In this document: positions 17,308-26,868 of the stretch, one piece after another
Layout: each line of letters begins with the position of its first letter
Numbering within the stretch: position 1 is the first letter of the stretch
Origin: Chitinophaga sp. HK235
GTDB taxonomy: Bacteria > Bacteroidota > Bacteroidia > Chitinophagales > Chitinophagaceae
Reading direction: 5' to 3'
Assembly (NCBI RefSeq): GCF_018255755.1
Contig: NZ_CP073766.1
Location: forward strand, 6,756,501 to 6,820,500
Length of the DNA stretch: 64,000 nucleotides
The notes under the pieces: model-generated
The model's input: the letters and a program-made list of their open reading frames with translations, nothing else
Database searches by the model: none
Told to the model about the DNA's origin: nothing
Program-made: the position numbers and the translations under genes

Positions 17308-18273
17308 CTAGTCTTTCATTTCCCAGGCCAGTGCACTGGCTCCCAGAATAGCGGCATCGCTTTCCTTGAGTTCTGAGAACACCAATTTAACTTTATTCTG
17401 GAAGATAGGGAGCAGATTTTTTTCCATATGTTCTCTTACCGGTTTCATGATCAGGTCTCCTGCTTTGGTGAGGCCACCGAAGAGGATGATGGCTTCCGGG
17501 CTGGAGAACATAACGAAATTGGCCAGGGCAGCGCCCAGTATTTCGCCGGTGAACTCGTACACTTCCATGGCCAGTGGATCGCCTTTCATGGCAGCTTCGT
17601 AGATCAGTTTGGAATTGATTTCTTCTTTGGTATGTTCCCGCATCATGCTGGGCACATCCGGACGGGTAGCCAGGAATTCCAGGGCGGTGTTGGTAACGCC
17701 GGTGGCGGAAGCATAGGCTTCGAGGGAGCCATGTGCGCCGGTTCCGGGATGGAAACGGCCGCCGGGGATCACAATGATGTGTCCCAGTTCGCCGGCAAAA
17801 CCATCATGACCGTATATCAGCTGTCCGTTGGCTACGATACCGCTGCCTACGCCGGTGCCCAGGGTGATCACGATAAAATCTTTCATGCCTCTGGCCGCGC
17901 CGTAGATCAGTTCCCCGAGAGCGGCCGCGTTGGCGTCGTTGGTGAGAACAGCCGGCAGTCCGAATTTTTTCTCCAGCAGGTTAGCCAGGGGCACTACCCC
18001 TTTCCAACGCAGATTGGGCGCATATTCGATATTACCGTTGTAATAATTGCCGTTGGGAGCACCAACGCCAATGCCTTTAATATTTTCGATGCCGCCAACC
18101 TCTGTTATCAATACAGACAGTTGCTGGTGCAGTTCTTCGAGGAAACAGTTTACATCTTCATGCTTATTCGTTAACATACGACCATCACACAAAATATTTC
18201 CTCTGCGATCTACAATGCCGAATTTGGTATTAGTCCCTCCGATATCAATGCCCACCACTAGTTGCTGACTCAT
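17308..18273 (-). CDS. ROK-family sugar kinase lacking the zinc-binding cysteines
   Basis: The 321-residue protein has the ATP-binding motif DIGGTNTKFG (residues 10-19), the catalytic Asp 113 in TNDANAAALGE and the second phosphate motif TLGTGVGSGIV (137-147). The metal His of GELGHIIVIP (His 165) is present. However, the normal CxCGxxGCxE signature is replaced by FHPGTGAHGSLE (174-185), with no cysteine. Members phosphorylate glucose, GlcNAc or ManNAc. The locus suggests GlcNAc (inference). Its start overlaps the end of the transporter gene by 29 bases, implying translational coupling. Confidence 0.88.
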   Translation of the reverse strand: MSQQLVVGIDIGGTNTKFGIVDRRGNILCDGRMLTNKHEDVNCFLEELHQQLSVLITEVGGIENIKGIGVGAPNGNYYNGNIEYAPNLRWKGVVPLANLLEKKFGLPAVLTNDANAAALGELIYGAARGMKDFIVITLGTGVGSGIVANGQLIYGHDGFAGELGHIIVIPGGRFHPGTGAHGSLEAYASATGVTNTALEFLATRPDVPSMMREHTKEEINSKLIYEAAMKGDPLAMEVYEFTGEILGAALANFVMFSSPEAIILFGGLTKAGDLIMKPVREHMEKNLLPIFQNKVKLVFSELKESDAAILGASALAWEMKD

Positions 18274-20161
18274 AATCGATTCCTTGAGATTTTAATATGT
18301 TTTTAACTCTAAATGCAAAAAATGCGAGATAAGCAAAGCACAGCGCCGGGATGATATAAGAGGCGTGGATACCTATGCTCGGAATGTCGGCGAGGCCGCC
18401 CTGTACAGGAGGTACGAGGGAACCGCCGAGGATCATCATGATCAGGAAGGCAGAACCCTGGCCGGTGTATTTACCCAGGCCACCGATGGATAATGCGAAG
18501 ATGCTGGGCCACATTACAGAGCAGAACAGGCCACCGCTGATGAAGGCGAAAGTGGCGAGTGCGCCGCTGGTGAAGAGGCCAACCAGCACTGTGCCTACGC
18601 CCAGCAGACCAAATATCATGAGGGTTTTGGCAGGTTTGTCCTGTCCGGCGAAGAAGCCGATGATTTGAATAGCGATGCAGATAGTGTATGGGTACAGAGG
18701 AGTTACGTCGTTGCCTTTGATAACGTTGGCGCCGAGAATGACACCATAGGCGATGAAAGGAACGATCACGCACAGAATCTTACGGGTGGTTTTAGAGACG
18801 TTGAATACGCTGATGGCACCAGTCCAGCGGCCGATCATCATACTGCCCCAGAACAGCGACACATAAGGGTCCAGTTCAGATTCCGCCAGCCCTTTGGGGG
18901 TGAGGAAACCGGGATGTTTCAGTAATGCGCCGAGGTTGCTGGCGATGGTCACTTCCACACCTACATAAATAAAGATAGCGAGCATGCCCAGGGTGAGCTG
19001 GGGATATTTCATGGCGCCCCATCCTTCACCGTTGCCGGCAGAAGCGGTTTTAGCAAAGAAGAGAATACCGATGATACCTACGATACCAGCGATGAAGAAA
19101 GGCAGTTCATATTTCAACACCAGTCCGAGCAGGATCATGATAAACATGACGGTGATACCCAGGATGGATTTGGTGGCTTTCGGTGATGTTTCAAATACTT
19201 CGTTGTCCTGGCTTTCCGGCATCTTCACAAAAGCGAAGATAGCGGCAGCGATGAGGAACAGTATGATCAGCAGTATATATAAGGTGTTGATTTTGCTGAT
19301 GTCGGTGCTAATATCGCCACCCTTCATATTACCGAAGAGCAGCATACTTACGATGACAGGGCCGATGGTAGTACCGAAGGAGTTGATACCGCCGGCGAGG
19401 TTGAGACGGTGTGAACCTTTGGCAGGATCACCGAGGAGGATGGCAAACGGATTGGCCGCTGTTTGTTGCAGGGAGAAACCGAGTGATACGATGAAGAGCG
19501 CCATCAGGATGAGTGCGAAGTAACCGAAGGTAACGGTTTGCTGATGGTCTGTTTCCAGCGCGGTGACGATTTTTTCGATGCTGGATTTGTTGAAGGTACC
19601 CGCGTACTGATAATGTTCTTCATCTTTGGTGAAGCCTTGTGGAATCTCTGCCAGCAGGTGCGGGTTGTTGATGTACTTGTCTGCGGCTTCATTACCGGAG
19701 ATCAGGAGGGAGTAAGTGTCTTTTTCTTTTTCACGGCGGATTTTCACCTGCCGGTCAGAAGTCTGTAATTGTTGTTCTACCTGGAAACTGCTGATGTCTT
19801 TGATGGTTTCCTTGATGGGAACAATTTTTTCTTTGTTGACACAGGGGATCATGATAGCAGATCCAAGTACGGAAATTAATAAACCGTAAATAATACCCTT
19901 CTTATATCCTATTTTATTAAGGATATCTACTTTTCTTGCCGCAGATGCCAGATACAGGATGAGTGAGCCGATGAAATAGGCGCTGTAAAAGGAGAAGTCA
20001 ACCAGTTGAGACTCAAGTTGGGTAAGGTTAAAGTGAGATTTACAGAAAGGGATAAATATACTGTTGGATGCAGCCAGGAAACCCCAGAAAAAGAACACCA
20101 GTATAAGCACAAAGAACGACGGATGTGTACTTTGTGCGCCTTGCTTTGTTTGCTGAGCCAT
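18245..20161 (-). CDS. FHS-family sugar MFS transporter with large periplasmic insertion
   Basis: The 638-residue protein belongs to the FucP/glucose-galactose branch of the major facilitator superfamily, with segments FFFWGFLAASNSIFIP (TM1) and GFSLQQTAANPFAILLGDP (TM4-5). Two features are extra compared with its 441-residue neighbour at 20355. One is a hydrophilic stretch of about 100 residues (about 108-209) between TM3 and TM4, on the predicted periplasmic side. The other is a pair of additional hydrophobic helices at about 330-375 between the two halves. It is the first gene of the leftward glycan operon and likely imports GlcNAc or a related sugar. Confidence 0.88.
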   Translation of the reverse strand: MAQQTKQGAQSTHPSFFVLILVFFFWGFLAASNSIFIPFCKSHFNLTQLESQLVDFSFYSAYFIGSLILYLASAARKVDILNKIGYKKGIIYGLLISVLGSAIMIPCVNKEKIVPIKETIKDISSFQVEQQLQTSDRQVKIRREKEKDTYSLLISGNEAADKYINNPHLLAEIPQGFTKDEEHYQYAGTFNKSSIEKIVTALETDHQQTVTFGYFALILMALFIVSLGFSLQQTAANPFAILLGDPAKGSHRLNLAGGINSFGTTIGPVIVSMLLFGNMKGGDISTDISKINTLYILLIILFLIAAAIFAFVKMPESQDNEVFETSPKATKSILGITVMFIMILLGLVLKYELPFFIAGIVGIIGILFFAKTASAGNGEGWGAMKYPQLTLGMLAIFIYVGVEVTIASNLGALLKHPGFLTPKGLAESELDPYVSLFWGSMMIGRWTGAISVFNVSKTTRKILCVIVPFIAYGVILGANVIKGNDVTPLYPYTICIAIQIIGFFAGQDKPAKTLMIFGLLGVGTVLVGLFTSGALATFAFISGGLFCSVMWPSIFALSIGGLGKYTGQGSAFLIMMILGGSLVPPVQGGLADIPSIGIHASYIIPALCFAYLAFFAFRVKNILKSQGIDYESATSGGH

Positions 20162-20262
20162 AAACGCGTTAAGTTACAGTGAAATTTTGCCGGATAAATG
20201 TATAATATTTTTTTAAGGAATTTCTAAAAAACCAAATAAACCATTGCATTTTTTTTCGATGA

Positions 20263-20274
20263 TAAAACGTTTTA
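20263..20274. promoter_or_regulatory. 12 bp palindrome, possible operator in divergent promoter region
   Basis: TAAAACGTTTTA is a perfect palindrome in the 193-base gap between two divergent sugar transporter genes. It resembles LacI-family operators and shares its core with the site before nagB. No consensus -7 boxes are clear in this gap. Confidence 0.35.
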
Positions 20275-20354
20275 GCTAATATATTTATGAATTGTAGCAT
20301 AAAATATAACCGAAGTTCATTATGTTCGCGTTTATCTAAAATCAACTGACAGCT

Positions 20355-21680
20355 ATGTCCAACCAAACAGCAACAATGAATATGCCTTCCAAAAAGGCAG
20401 GTTACGCCCAGGCGATGGCCATTATTGGCATTTTGTTTTTCGTGTTCGGGTTTGTTACCTGGCTCAATGGAACGTTGATCCAGTTTTTCCAGATAGTGTG
20501 TGAGTTGAACGTGTCGCAGGCGCTGCTGGTAACCATGGCCTTTTTTATGGCTTATTTCTTTTTATCGATTCCATCTTCAATGATCCTCAACAAAACGGGG
20601 TTCAAAAATGGGATGGTCCTGGGGCTTGTGATTATCGCAGTAGGCTCCCTGGTATTTATTCCGGCTGCTAACGCACGCAGTTTTGGTATGTTCCTGACAG
20701 GCCTGTTTATTCAGGGTGCCGGATTAGCCTTGCTGCAAACGGCTTCCAACCCGTATGCCAGCATCATCGGACCTAAGGAAAGCGCTGCCAAACGTATCAG
20801 TATTCTGGGTATCTGTAACAAAACAGCCGGTGCATTGGCTCCGCTGGTTCTCGGTTCTATCGTACTGAAAGGTGCAGAAAAACTGGAAGCAGACATCGCT
20901 GCTGCTGTGGACACAGCACAGAAAAATGCACTGCTCGACAGCCTGGCTTCCCGCGTAATCGGGCCTTATGTAGCGATGGCTATCGTGCTCGTTATCCTGG
21001 CATTCCTGCTGAAACGCTCTGCCCTGCCGGAAATAGACACCAATTCAGAAGATGAAACAACCGCTGCTGCTACCAACGGAAAAACCAGCGTGTTCCAGTT
21101 CCCGCAACTGGTACTGGGTGTAATCTGCATTTTCGTATACGTAGGAGTAGAAGTAATGGCCGGCGACGTGATCGGTCAGTATGGTAAAGCACTGGGTATG
21201 AGTTTAAAGGACACCAGATATTTCACCACCTTCACCCTGATAGCTATGCTGGCAGGTTATGTAATCGGTATCGCTACTATTCCTAAATATATCACCGGTA
21301 AAAAAGGCCTGCAGATCTCTGCTGTACTGGGCGTGCTGTTCACCATCGCTGCTTACTTCAACACCGGTTATTCTGCGGTGACTTTCATCGCGCTGCTCGG
21401 ACTGGCTAACGCCCTGATGTGGCCTGCCATCTTCCCAATGGCTATCGACGGCCTGGGCCGTTTCACTAAAATCGGCTCCGCCCTGCTCGTAATGGGAATC
21501 GCCGGTGGTGGCGTTATTCCACAGATATACAGTGGTATGTTCGACCAGCACAGCATATTCAATTTCCTCTACAGCAGCAGCATCGACTTCAAACATGCTT
21601 TCCTGTACTGTATGGTGCCCTGCTATCTCTACATCCTGTTTTATTCACTGGCAGGAGATAAGATCGGCAAAAAAGCATAA
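20355..21680 (+). CDS. FHS-family sugar MFS transporter
   Basis: This 441-residue transporter has about twelve membrane segments and FucP/GluP-type motifs: FFVFGFVTWLNGTLI (TM1), LLQTASNPYASIIGPKESAAKR (TM4-5) and LMWPAIFPMAIDGLGRFT in the second half. It would bring a monosaccharide (fucose, galactose, glucose or GlcNAc) across the inner membrane with protons. Being upstream of galK on the same strand suggests galactose, but a strong terminator separates them. It is divergent from the larger paralogue. Confidence 0.9.
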   Translation: MSNQTATMNMPSKKAGYAQAMAIIGILFFVFGFVTWLNGTLIQFFQIVCELNVSQALLVTMAFFMAYFFLSIPSSMILNKTGFKNGMVLGLVIIAVGSLVFIPAANARSFGMFLTGLFIQGAGLALLQTASNPYASIIGPKESAAKRISILGICNKTAGALAPLVLGSIVLKGAEKLEADIAAAVDTAQKNALLDSLASRVIGPYVAMAIVLVILAFLLKRSALPEIDTNSEDETTAAATNGKTSVFQFPQLVLGVICIFVYVGVEVMAGDVIGQYGKALGMSLKDTRYFTTFTLIAMLAGYVIGIATIPKYITGKKGLQISAVLGVLFTIAAYFNTGYSAVTFIALLGLANALMWPAIFPMAIDGLGRFTKIGSALLVMGIAGGGVIPQIYSGMFDQHSIFNFLYSSSIDFKHAFLYCMVPCYLYILFYSLAGDKIGKKA

Positions 21681-21697
21681 AGATTTTCTGATATAAG

Positions 21698-21785
21698 GAT
21701 TTACGATTTAGATATTTAAAAATGCAGCGATGATGACCGTTAAGGTCTTCGCTGCATTTTTTTTTAAATACCTGAATCAAAAAAT
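21698..21785 (+). terminator. Terminator after the transporter gene, with extended stem
   Basis: ATGCAGCGA pairs with TCGCTGCAT, followed by nine T. The flanks extend the symmetry: GATTTAG...TATTTA on the left matches TAAATA...CTGAATC on the right, so the whole inverted repeat spans almost 90 bases. Confidence 0.85.
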
Positions 21786-21847
21786 CCCTGAATCCTAAAT
21801 GTTTTTATATTATTTTAGGCGTAAAATTTACGTTTAATATCTTTTGA

Positions 21848-22999
21848 ATGATACAGCAAACAAGGGAGAAATTCATCACGTTATTTGGAAAAGAGCCACT
21901 GATAGTAGTATCCCCCGGAAGAATTAATCTCATTGGTGAACATACTGACTACAACGACGGTTTTGTACTGCCCGCCGCTATCGATAAAAAAATCGTTTAT
22001 GCCGTGGCGTTAAACAATACCAGAAAATGTAATGTACATGCGGTTTTTACCAATGAAACCGTTTCCTTTGACCTGGAGCATGTAGTACCTACTCCCGGAT
22101 GGATCAACTATCTGATGGGCGTGGTATATCAGCTGCAGCAGGGCAACTACCCCGTTGAAGGCTTCGACTGTGTGATCGCCGGTGATATCCCGGTAGGTGC
22201 GGGCATGTCTTCTTCCGCAGCGGTGGAAGGCGGGCTGGTAGCGGCACTGGACCATATCTTCCGATACGGCATGAGCCGCATGGAAATGGCGCTGCTGGGT
22301 CAGCGTGCTGAACATTCTTTCCCCGGCGTGAAATGTGGTATCATGGATCAGTTTGCCAATCTGCACGGTAAAAAAGATCAGGTGGTACGCCTGGACTGCC
22401 GCAGTCTGGAGTATGAGTATTTCCCATTCGATTTCCCCGATTATCGTATTGTGCTGTGCAACTCTATGGTGCACCATTCCTTGGCTACCTCAGAATATAA
22501 TGTGCGCCGCCATCAATGTGAAGAAGGTGTGAAAGCCATACAGGTCCTGCATCCGGAGGTAAAATCCCTGCGTGATGCCACCCTTCCCATGCTGGAAGCG
22601 GTACACGCGCAGCTGCCTGCCAAAGTATATGATCGCTGTAAATATGTGATAGAAGAGATCCAGCGCGTACAGGATGCTACCACACTGCTGAAAGCAGGAG
22701 ATCTGAAAACCTTCGGACAACTGATGTATGCCACCCATGAAGGACTTAGCAGCCTCTATGAAGTAAGCTGTCCTGAACTGGATTTCCTGGTATCGCTGGC
22801 TAAAGAGCGGGAAGAAGTGACCGGTGCCCGCGTAATGGGAGGCGGTTTCGGCGGCTGTACCATCAACCTGGTAAGGCAGGACAAAGTGGAAGAGTTCCGC
22901 TCTTTTGTGATAGACCGCTATCAGCAGCAATATGGTAAGGCACCCGAGATATATGTGACGACCATCCAGAATGGAACAGTTGTTTGCAGTGAGAATTGA
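21848..22999 (+). CDS. galK: Galactokinase
   Basis: GalK phosphorylates galactose at C1 with ATP, the entry step of the Leloir pathway. The 383-residue GHMP kinase has the galactokinase signature GRINLIGEHTDYNDG (residues 22-36), the phosphate-binding loop IPVGAGMSSSAA and the C-terminal GGGFGGCTINL. The length is normal. galM, galT and galE are not in the window. It is read from its own upstream region of about 60 bases after the preceding terminator. Confidence 0.96.
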   Translation: MIQQTREKFITLFGKEPLIVVSPGRINLIGEHTDYNDGFVLPAAIDKKIVYAVALNNTRKCNVHAVFTNETVSFDLEHVVPTPGWINYLMGVVYQLQQGNYPVEGFDCVIAGDIPVGAGMSSSAAVEGGLVAALDHIFRYGMSRMEMALLGQRAEHSFPGVKCGIMDQFANLHGKKDQVVRLDCRSLEYEYFPFDFPDYRIVLCNSMVHHSLATSEYNVRRHQCEEGVKAIQVLHPEVKSLRDATLPMLEAVHAQLPAKVYDRCKYVIEEIQRVQDATTLLKAGDLKTFGQLMYATHEGLSSLYEVSCPELDFLVSLAKEREEVTGARVMGGGFGGCTINLVRQDKVEEFRSFVIDRYQQQYGKAPEIYVTTIQNGTVVCSEN

Positions 23000-23025
23000 T
23001 TGAATTTTTGCTGATCAGTATTGAT

Positions 23026-23084
23026 GAAGATAAAAGAGAAGCCCCCATTGATTTTATGTCAATGGGGGCTTCTCTTTTATCTTC
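23026..23084. terminator. Long bidirectional terminator between galK and the GH109-like gene
   Basis: A perfect 26 bp inverted repeat (23026-23051 with 23059-23084) encloses a 7-base loop TTTTATG. It lies between convergent genes, 27 bases past galK. The arm core is AGAAGCCCCCATTGA. Confidence 0.9.
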
Positions 23085-23135
23085 GCTATGATCTCCGTTT
23101 ATCAGGAGCATCAGTAACATCAGTATTAATCATCG

Positions 23136-24530
23136 TTAGTACTGGTCGTCCAGGCCGAAGATCGGTTTTCTGTTCATCCAGCGACCGCGGGTGAAGTCGG
23201 GGATGTACTGAACGCCGCCGCCTTCGAGGATAGACTGCTCACTCAGCGGAGTGATAGCATACCAGGTAGCCATATCGTAAACGTCGAGTTGATAAGGAGC
23301 GCCGCGTTTGATACTTTCAACGAAGGAGTTGAGTACGTACCAGTCCATACCGCCGTGGCCTGCGCCTTTGGCGTCGTTGGCATAACGTTTCCACAGCGGG
23401 TGGTCGTATTTACCGAAGTAGCTGTTGGCATCTTCCGGTTTGCCGGTGTTTTCCCACTGATCGTGCTGGCTTTTCTTTTCAACATATACGGAGTCCTGAT
23501 CATCCATCCACAGGCCGTTGGTACCTTGAACGCGGAAGTTCAGGGAGTAGGGGCGTGGGGAGTTGGTGTCGTGGGACAGCATGATGGTTTCGCCGTTGTT
23601 GGTGGTGATCAGGGAAGAAACGATATCGCCCAGTTTGAATTTTACTTTGGCGTTTGGATGATCTTCGCTGCTGTTGTCAACGATATATTTATGCAGACCG
23701 CGTGATTTGGTGGCCACAGAAGAGATGGTCAGGAGGCGGTTGCCGCGGTTCATGTTGATCACGTTGCCGATAGGGCCGAGGCCGTGGGAAGGGTAGAGGT
23801 CAGCGTTGCGGTAAAGGGAGTGGTTGGTTCTCCATTTAGCTTCAGAGAGTGCGTTATCACCGAACTCCACGCCACCGCCGTAATATTGTTTGCCGTTGTT
23901 GAATTTAACCGGACGCAGGTCATGCTGGTATCCGCCCTGCAGGTGGGTGATTTCACCGAAGAGGCCCTGGCGTACCATGTTGAGTACTGCCATCACATCT
24001 CTGCGGTAACATACGTTTTCCATACCAAATACGGGTATGCCGGTAGCTTCGCTGGTGTTTACCAGTTCCCAGCATTCCTGGATATCGGAGGCGCCGCATA
24101 CTTCTACTGCAGGGGTTTTGCCGGCTTTCATGGCAGCAACGGCCATAATGGTATGCCATTCCCAGGGAGTAGCGATGATCACCGCGTCGATGTCATCTCT
24201 TTTCAGCATGTTACGGAAATCATCCGGACCGTTGGTGTATTCAGCCACTTTCTTTTTGCCGCCATATACTTTGGTGATCATATCCCTTGCTTTAGGCACG
24301 GTATACGCTGTATCAGGATCAGCGAAAGCTACCACCTCTACGTCTTCCCTGTGGAGGCAGAGGCTGAGGTGACTCAGCCCGCGGGCGCCTACGCCAATAA
24401 GGCCAATTCTTACTTTGGGTTTCTTTTCGTTGGCAAATAGTTTTGCAGAGGAGCCGAGCATAGAGAGTCCTATACCTGCGGCCGCCGTGTTTTTGAGAAA
24501 ACTTCTGCGATGCAGTGGTTGTTTATTCAT
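23136..24530 (-). CDS. Gfo/Idh/MocA-family protein, probable GH109 alpha-N-acetylgalactosaminidase
   Basis: The 464-residue protein starts with a Tat signal (LHRRSFLKNTAAAG) and an NAD-binding Rossmann motif GLIGVGARG (43-51), followed by the oxidoreductase domain motif AVEVCGA. The long central part (ENVCYRRDVMAVLNMVRQG, LYPSHGLGPIGNVINMNRG) and overall length fit GH109, enzymes that cleave alpha-GalNAc through an NAD-dependent redox mechanism. That substrate is inferred from the family and the neighbouring glycosidases. A plain oxidoreductase cannot be excluded. Confidence 0.85.
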   Translation of the reverse strand: MNKQPLHRRSFLKNTAAAGIGLSMLGSSAKLFANEKKPKVRIGLIGVGARGLSHLSLCLHREDVEVVAFADPDTAYTVPKARDMITKVYGGKKKVAEYTNGPDDFRNMLKRDDIDAVIIATPWEWHTIMAVAAMKAGKTPAVEVCGASDIQECWELVNTSEATGIPVFGMENVCYRRDVMAVLNMVRQGLFGEITHLQGGYQHDLRPVKFNNGKQYYGGGVEFGDNALSEAKWRTNHSLYRNADLYPSHGLGPIGNVINMNRGNRLLTISSVATKSRGLHKYIVDNSSEDHPNAKVKFKLGDIVSSLITTNNGETIMLSHDTNSPRPYSLNFRVQGTNGLWMDDQDSVYVEKKSQHDQWENTGKPEDANSYFGKYDHPLWKRYANDAKGAGHGGMDWYVLNSFVESIKRGAPYQLDVYDMATWYAITPLSEQSILEGGGVQYIPDFTRGRWMNRKPIFGLDDQY

Positions 24531-24790
24531 TGTTCAGTTTTTAATAGCGTATAAAAGAATACGTTGGAGGGACTAAATTTATAAATTTTGTGTCGTGTAA
24601 ACCAACTGCCCATCCCTTTTTCTTACATTTTTGTGATAAACGGCAGAAAGATAAAACGATTGAAGGTTAATATTCAATTAAGAAAGGAGAATAGCGGATC
24701 AGCTCCGGGCGGGAAGGATGATTATCTTCGCTGACATTAAATCGCGTGAAGGTATTGAGACGATCAGTTATCCGTAATTTATCCAGTGAA

Positions 24791-26848
24791 ATGAAAAAGA
24801 CCAATTTAGTATTAGCCGGTTTGCTGACCTGCAGTATGGCCATGGCACAGAAAATCCAGCCCTATGGCGCGTTGCCGTCCAAAGCGCAGGTAGCCTGGAA
24901 CGACATGGAATATTACATGTTCATCCACTTTGGCCCCAACACCTTTACCAACAAGGAATGGGGACATGGGGATGAAGATCCGAAGGTATTTAACCCTACC
25001 CGCCTCGATGCCCGTCAGTGGGCCCGTACCGCCAAACTGGCCGGTATGAAAGGAATTGTGATCACTGCCAAACATCACGACGGTTTTTGTCTGTGGCCCA
25101 GCAAATACAGTACCCATACCGTTAGAGAAAGTGCCTGGAAAAACGGAAAGGGCGATGTGCTGGCTGAATTGTCTGCCGCCTGTAAGGAATACGGGCTGAA
25201 GTTCGGCGTATATCTCTCTCCGTGGGACCGTAACCACCCGGAATACGGCACCGCCAATTACAACCAGGTATTTGCCAACACCTTAAATGAGGTACTCTCC
25301 AGCTACGGCCCCGTTTTCGAACAGTGGTTCGACGGCGCCAACGGCGGCAATATCAAACAACCCTATGACTGGGACTTGTTCCACAAAGTGGTATATAAAA
25401 ACCAGCCCAATGCCGTGATCTTCAGTGATGTGGGCCCTGGCTGCCGCTGGGTAGGCAATGAAAACGGCATCGCCGGCACTACCAACTGGAGCACCCTCAA
25501 CGTAAAAGGTTTTTCACCAGGCCTTGGTGGCCCTCCCACCCAATCCCTCAACGAAGGCAATGAAGAAGGCGAAAAATGGGTGCCCGCAGAATGTGATGTG
25601 TCTATCCGCCCGGGATGGTTCTACAGCCCTGAAACAGATGATAAGGTGAAATCTGTGAACACACTACTGGACATCTACTACGGTTCCGTAGGCCGCAACG
25701 GCAACCTGATCCTCAACGTGCCCATCGACCGTGAAGGGGTGATCCATCCCAACGATTCCACCCGTCTGATGGAATTGCGCAAGGTGCTGGACGCTTCCTT
25801 TAAAACCAACCTGGCTAAAAAAGCGGTAGTAACGGCAACGGATACACGTAAAAATAGTGCGGAGGTCAAAGTGGCTCATCTGACAGATGGTAACAACAGC
25901 ACTTATTGGGCTACCGCTGATAACGTCACCAAAACCACTATCAAACTGTCTTTCCCGAAACCTGTCACCTTTAACCGCCTGGTGCTGCAGGAATACATCG
26001 CCCTTGGGCAGCGTGTCAAAAGTTTCAGCGTAGATATCCTGGAGAACGGTAAGCGAAAAGAGATCGCGCGTGAAACCACTATCGGACACAAACGTATCCT
26101 GCGCCTGCCGGACTATACCACTACGGAGGTATATATTAATATAACAGATGCCAAAGCTTGTCCGGTGATCAGCGAAGTGCAGTTGTACGAAGCGCCCGGT
26201 ATGCTGGCCACGCCGGAGATCCATCGGAACAAGGAAGGGCAGGTAGCCATCACCGCCGCCTCTGCTGATCCGGAAATACATTATACTACAGATGGTACCA
26301 CACCAACATTGAATGCACCGTTGTATGTTCCGAAAGCACTGATCAGCCTGCCCGCTGGCGGCATGGTGAAAGCCAGAGCATTCCTGAGAAAAACGAACGC
26401 AGCCAGTCCGGAAGTGACAGCTGACTTTGACGTGGCTCCGGCCAAATGGCAAGTGATTTCAGCGGCCGGTAGTGCGGATGCAGGCAAAGCCATTGACGGC
26501 AATACAGCTACTGCATGGGTGTCTGACAAGGCTGCCCAATATCCGCATCAGCTGGAAGTAGACCTTGGTGAAACGCTGACCCTGAAAGGGTTTACCTACA
26601 CACCCACTACCAACGATCACATCGGTGGAGTAATATATGGTTATGCTTTTTATACCAGCACAGATGGCAAAACCTGGGGACAGCCTGCAGCCACGGGCAG
26701 TTTCGCCAATATCAAAAACAACCCGGTACCACAGAAGGTGAGCTTTGCACCGGTAGCAGCCAGGTTTATCCGCCTGGTAGCACTTACTCCGGCCACGGAA
26801 AAAGAGAGCCGGGCAAGTATTGCAGAGCTGAGTGTGCTCACCAGATAA
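24791..26848 (+). CDS. Alpha-L-fucosidase, GH29, with discoidin domains
   Basis: The start at ATG 24791 gives a signal peptide (MKKTNLVLAGLLTCSMAMAQ); the frame extends upstream to 24746 without a signal. The 685-residue enzyme has a GH29 catalytic domain (about 30-345) with HFGPNTFTNKEWG, ITAKHHDGFCLWPS and FEQWFDGANGG, whose Asp 181 is the likely nucleophile. An F5/8-type domain (about 365-460), a chitobiase C-terminal-like module (about 475-545) and a second F5/8-type domain (about 560-685) follow. It would release fucose from glycans outside the cytoplasm. Confidence 0.93.
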   Translation: MKKTNLVLAGLLTCSMAMAQKIQPYGALPSKAQVAWNDMEYYMFIHFGPNTFTNKEWGHGDEDPKVFNPTRLDARQWARTAKLAGMKGIVITAKHHDGFCLWPSKYSTHTVRESAWKNGKGDVLAELSAACKEYGLKFGVYLSPWDRNHPEYGTANYNQVFANTLNEVLSSYGPVFEQWFDGANGGNIKQPYDWDLFHKVVYKNQPNAVIFSDVGPGCRWVGNENGIAGTTNWSTLNVKGFSPGLGGPPTQSLNEGNEEGEKWVPAECDVSIRPGWFYSPETDDKVKSVNTLLDIYYGSVGRNGNLILNVPIDREGVIHPNDSTRLMELRKVLDASFKTNLAKKAVVTATDTRKNSAEVKVAHLTDGNNSTYWATADNVTKTTIKLSFPKPVTFNRLVLQEYIALGQRVKSFSVDILENGKRKEIARETTIGHKRILRLPDYTTTEVYINITDAKACPVISEVQLYEAPGMLATPEIHRNKEGQVAITAASADPEIHYTTDGTTPTLNAPLYVPKALISLPAGGMVKARAFLRKTNAASPEVTADFDVAPAKWQVISAAGSADAGKAIDGNTATAWVSDKAAQYPHQLEVDLGETLTLKGFTYTPTTNDHIGGVIYGYAFYTSTDGKTWGQPAATGSFANIKNNPVPQKVSFAPVAARFIRLVALTPATEKESRASIAELSVLTR

Positions 26849-26868
26849 TAGATAATTCTTTAAAGTGT

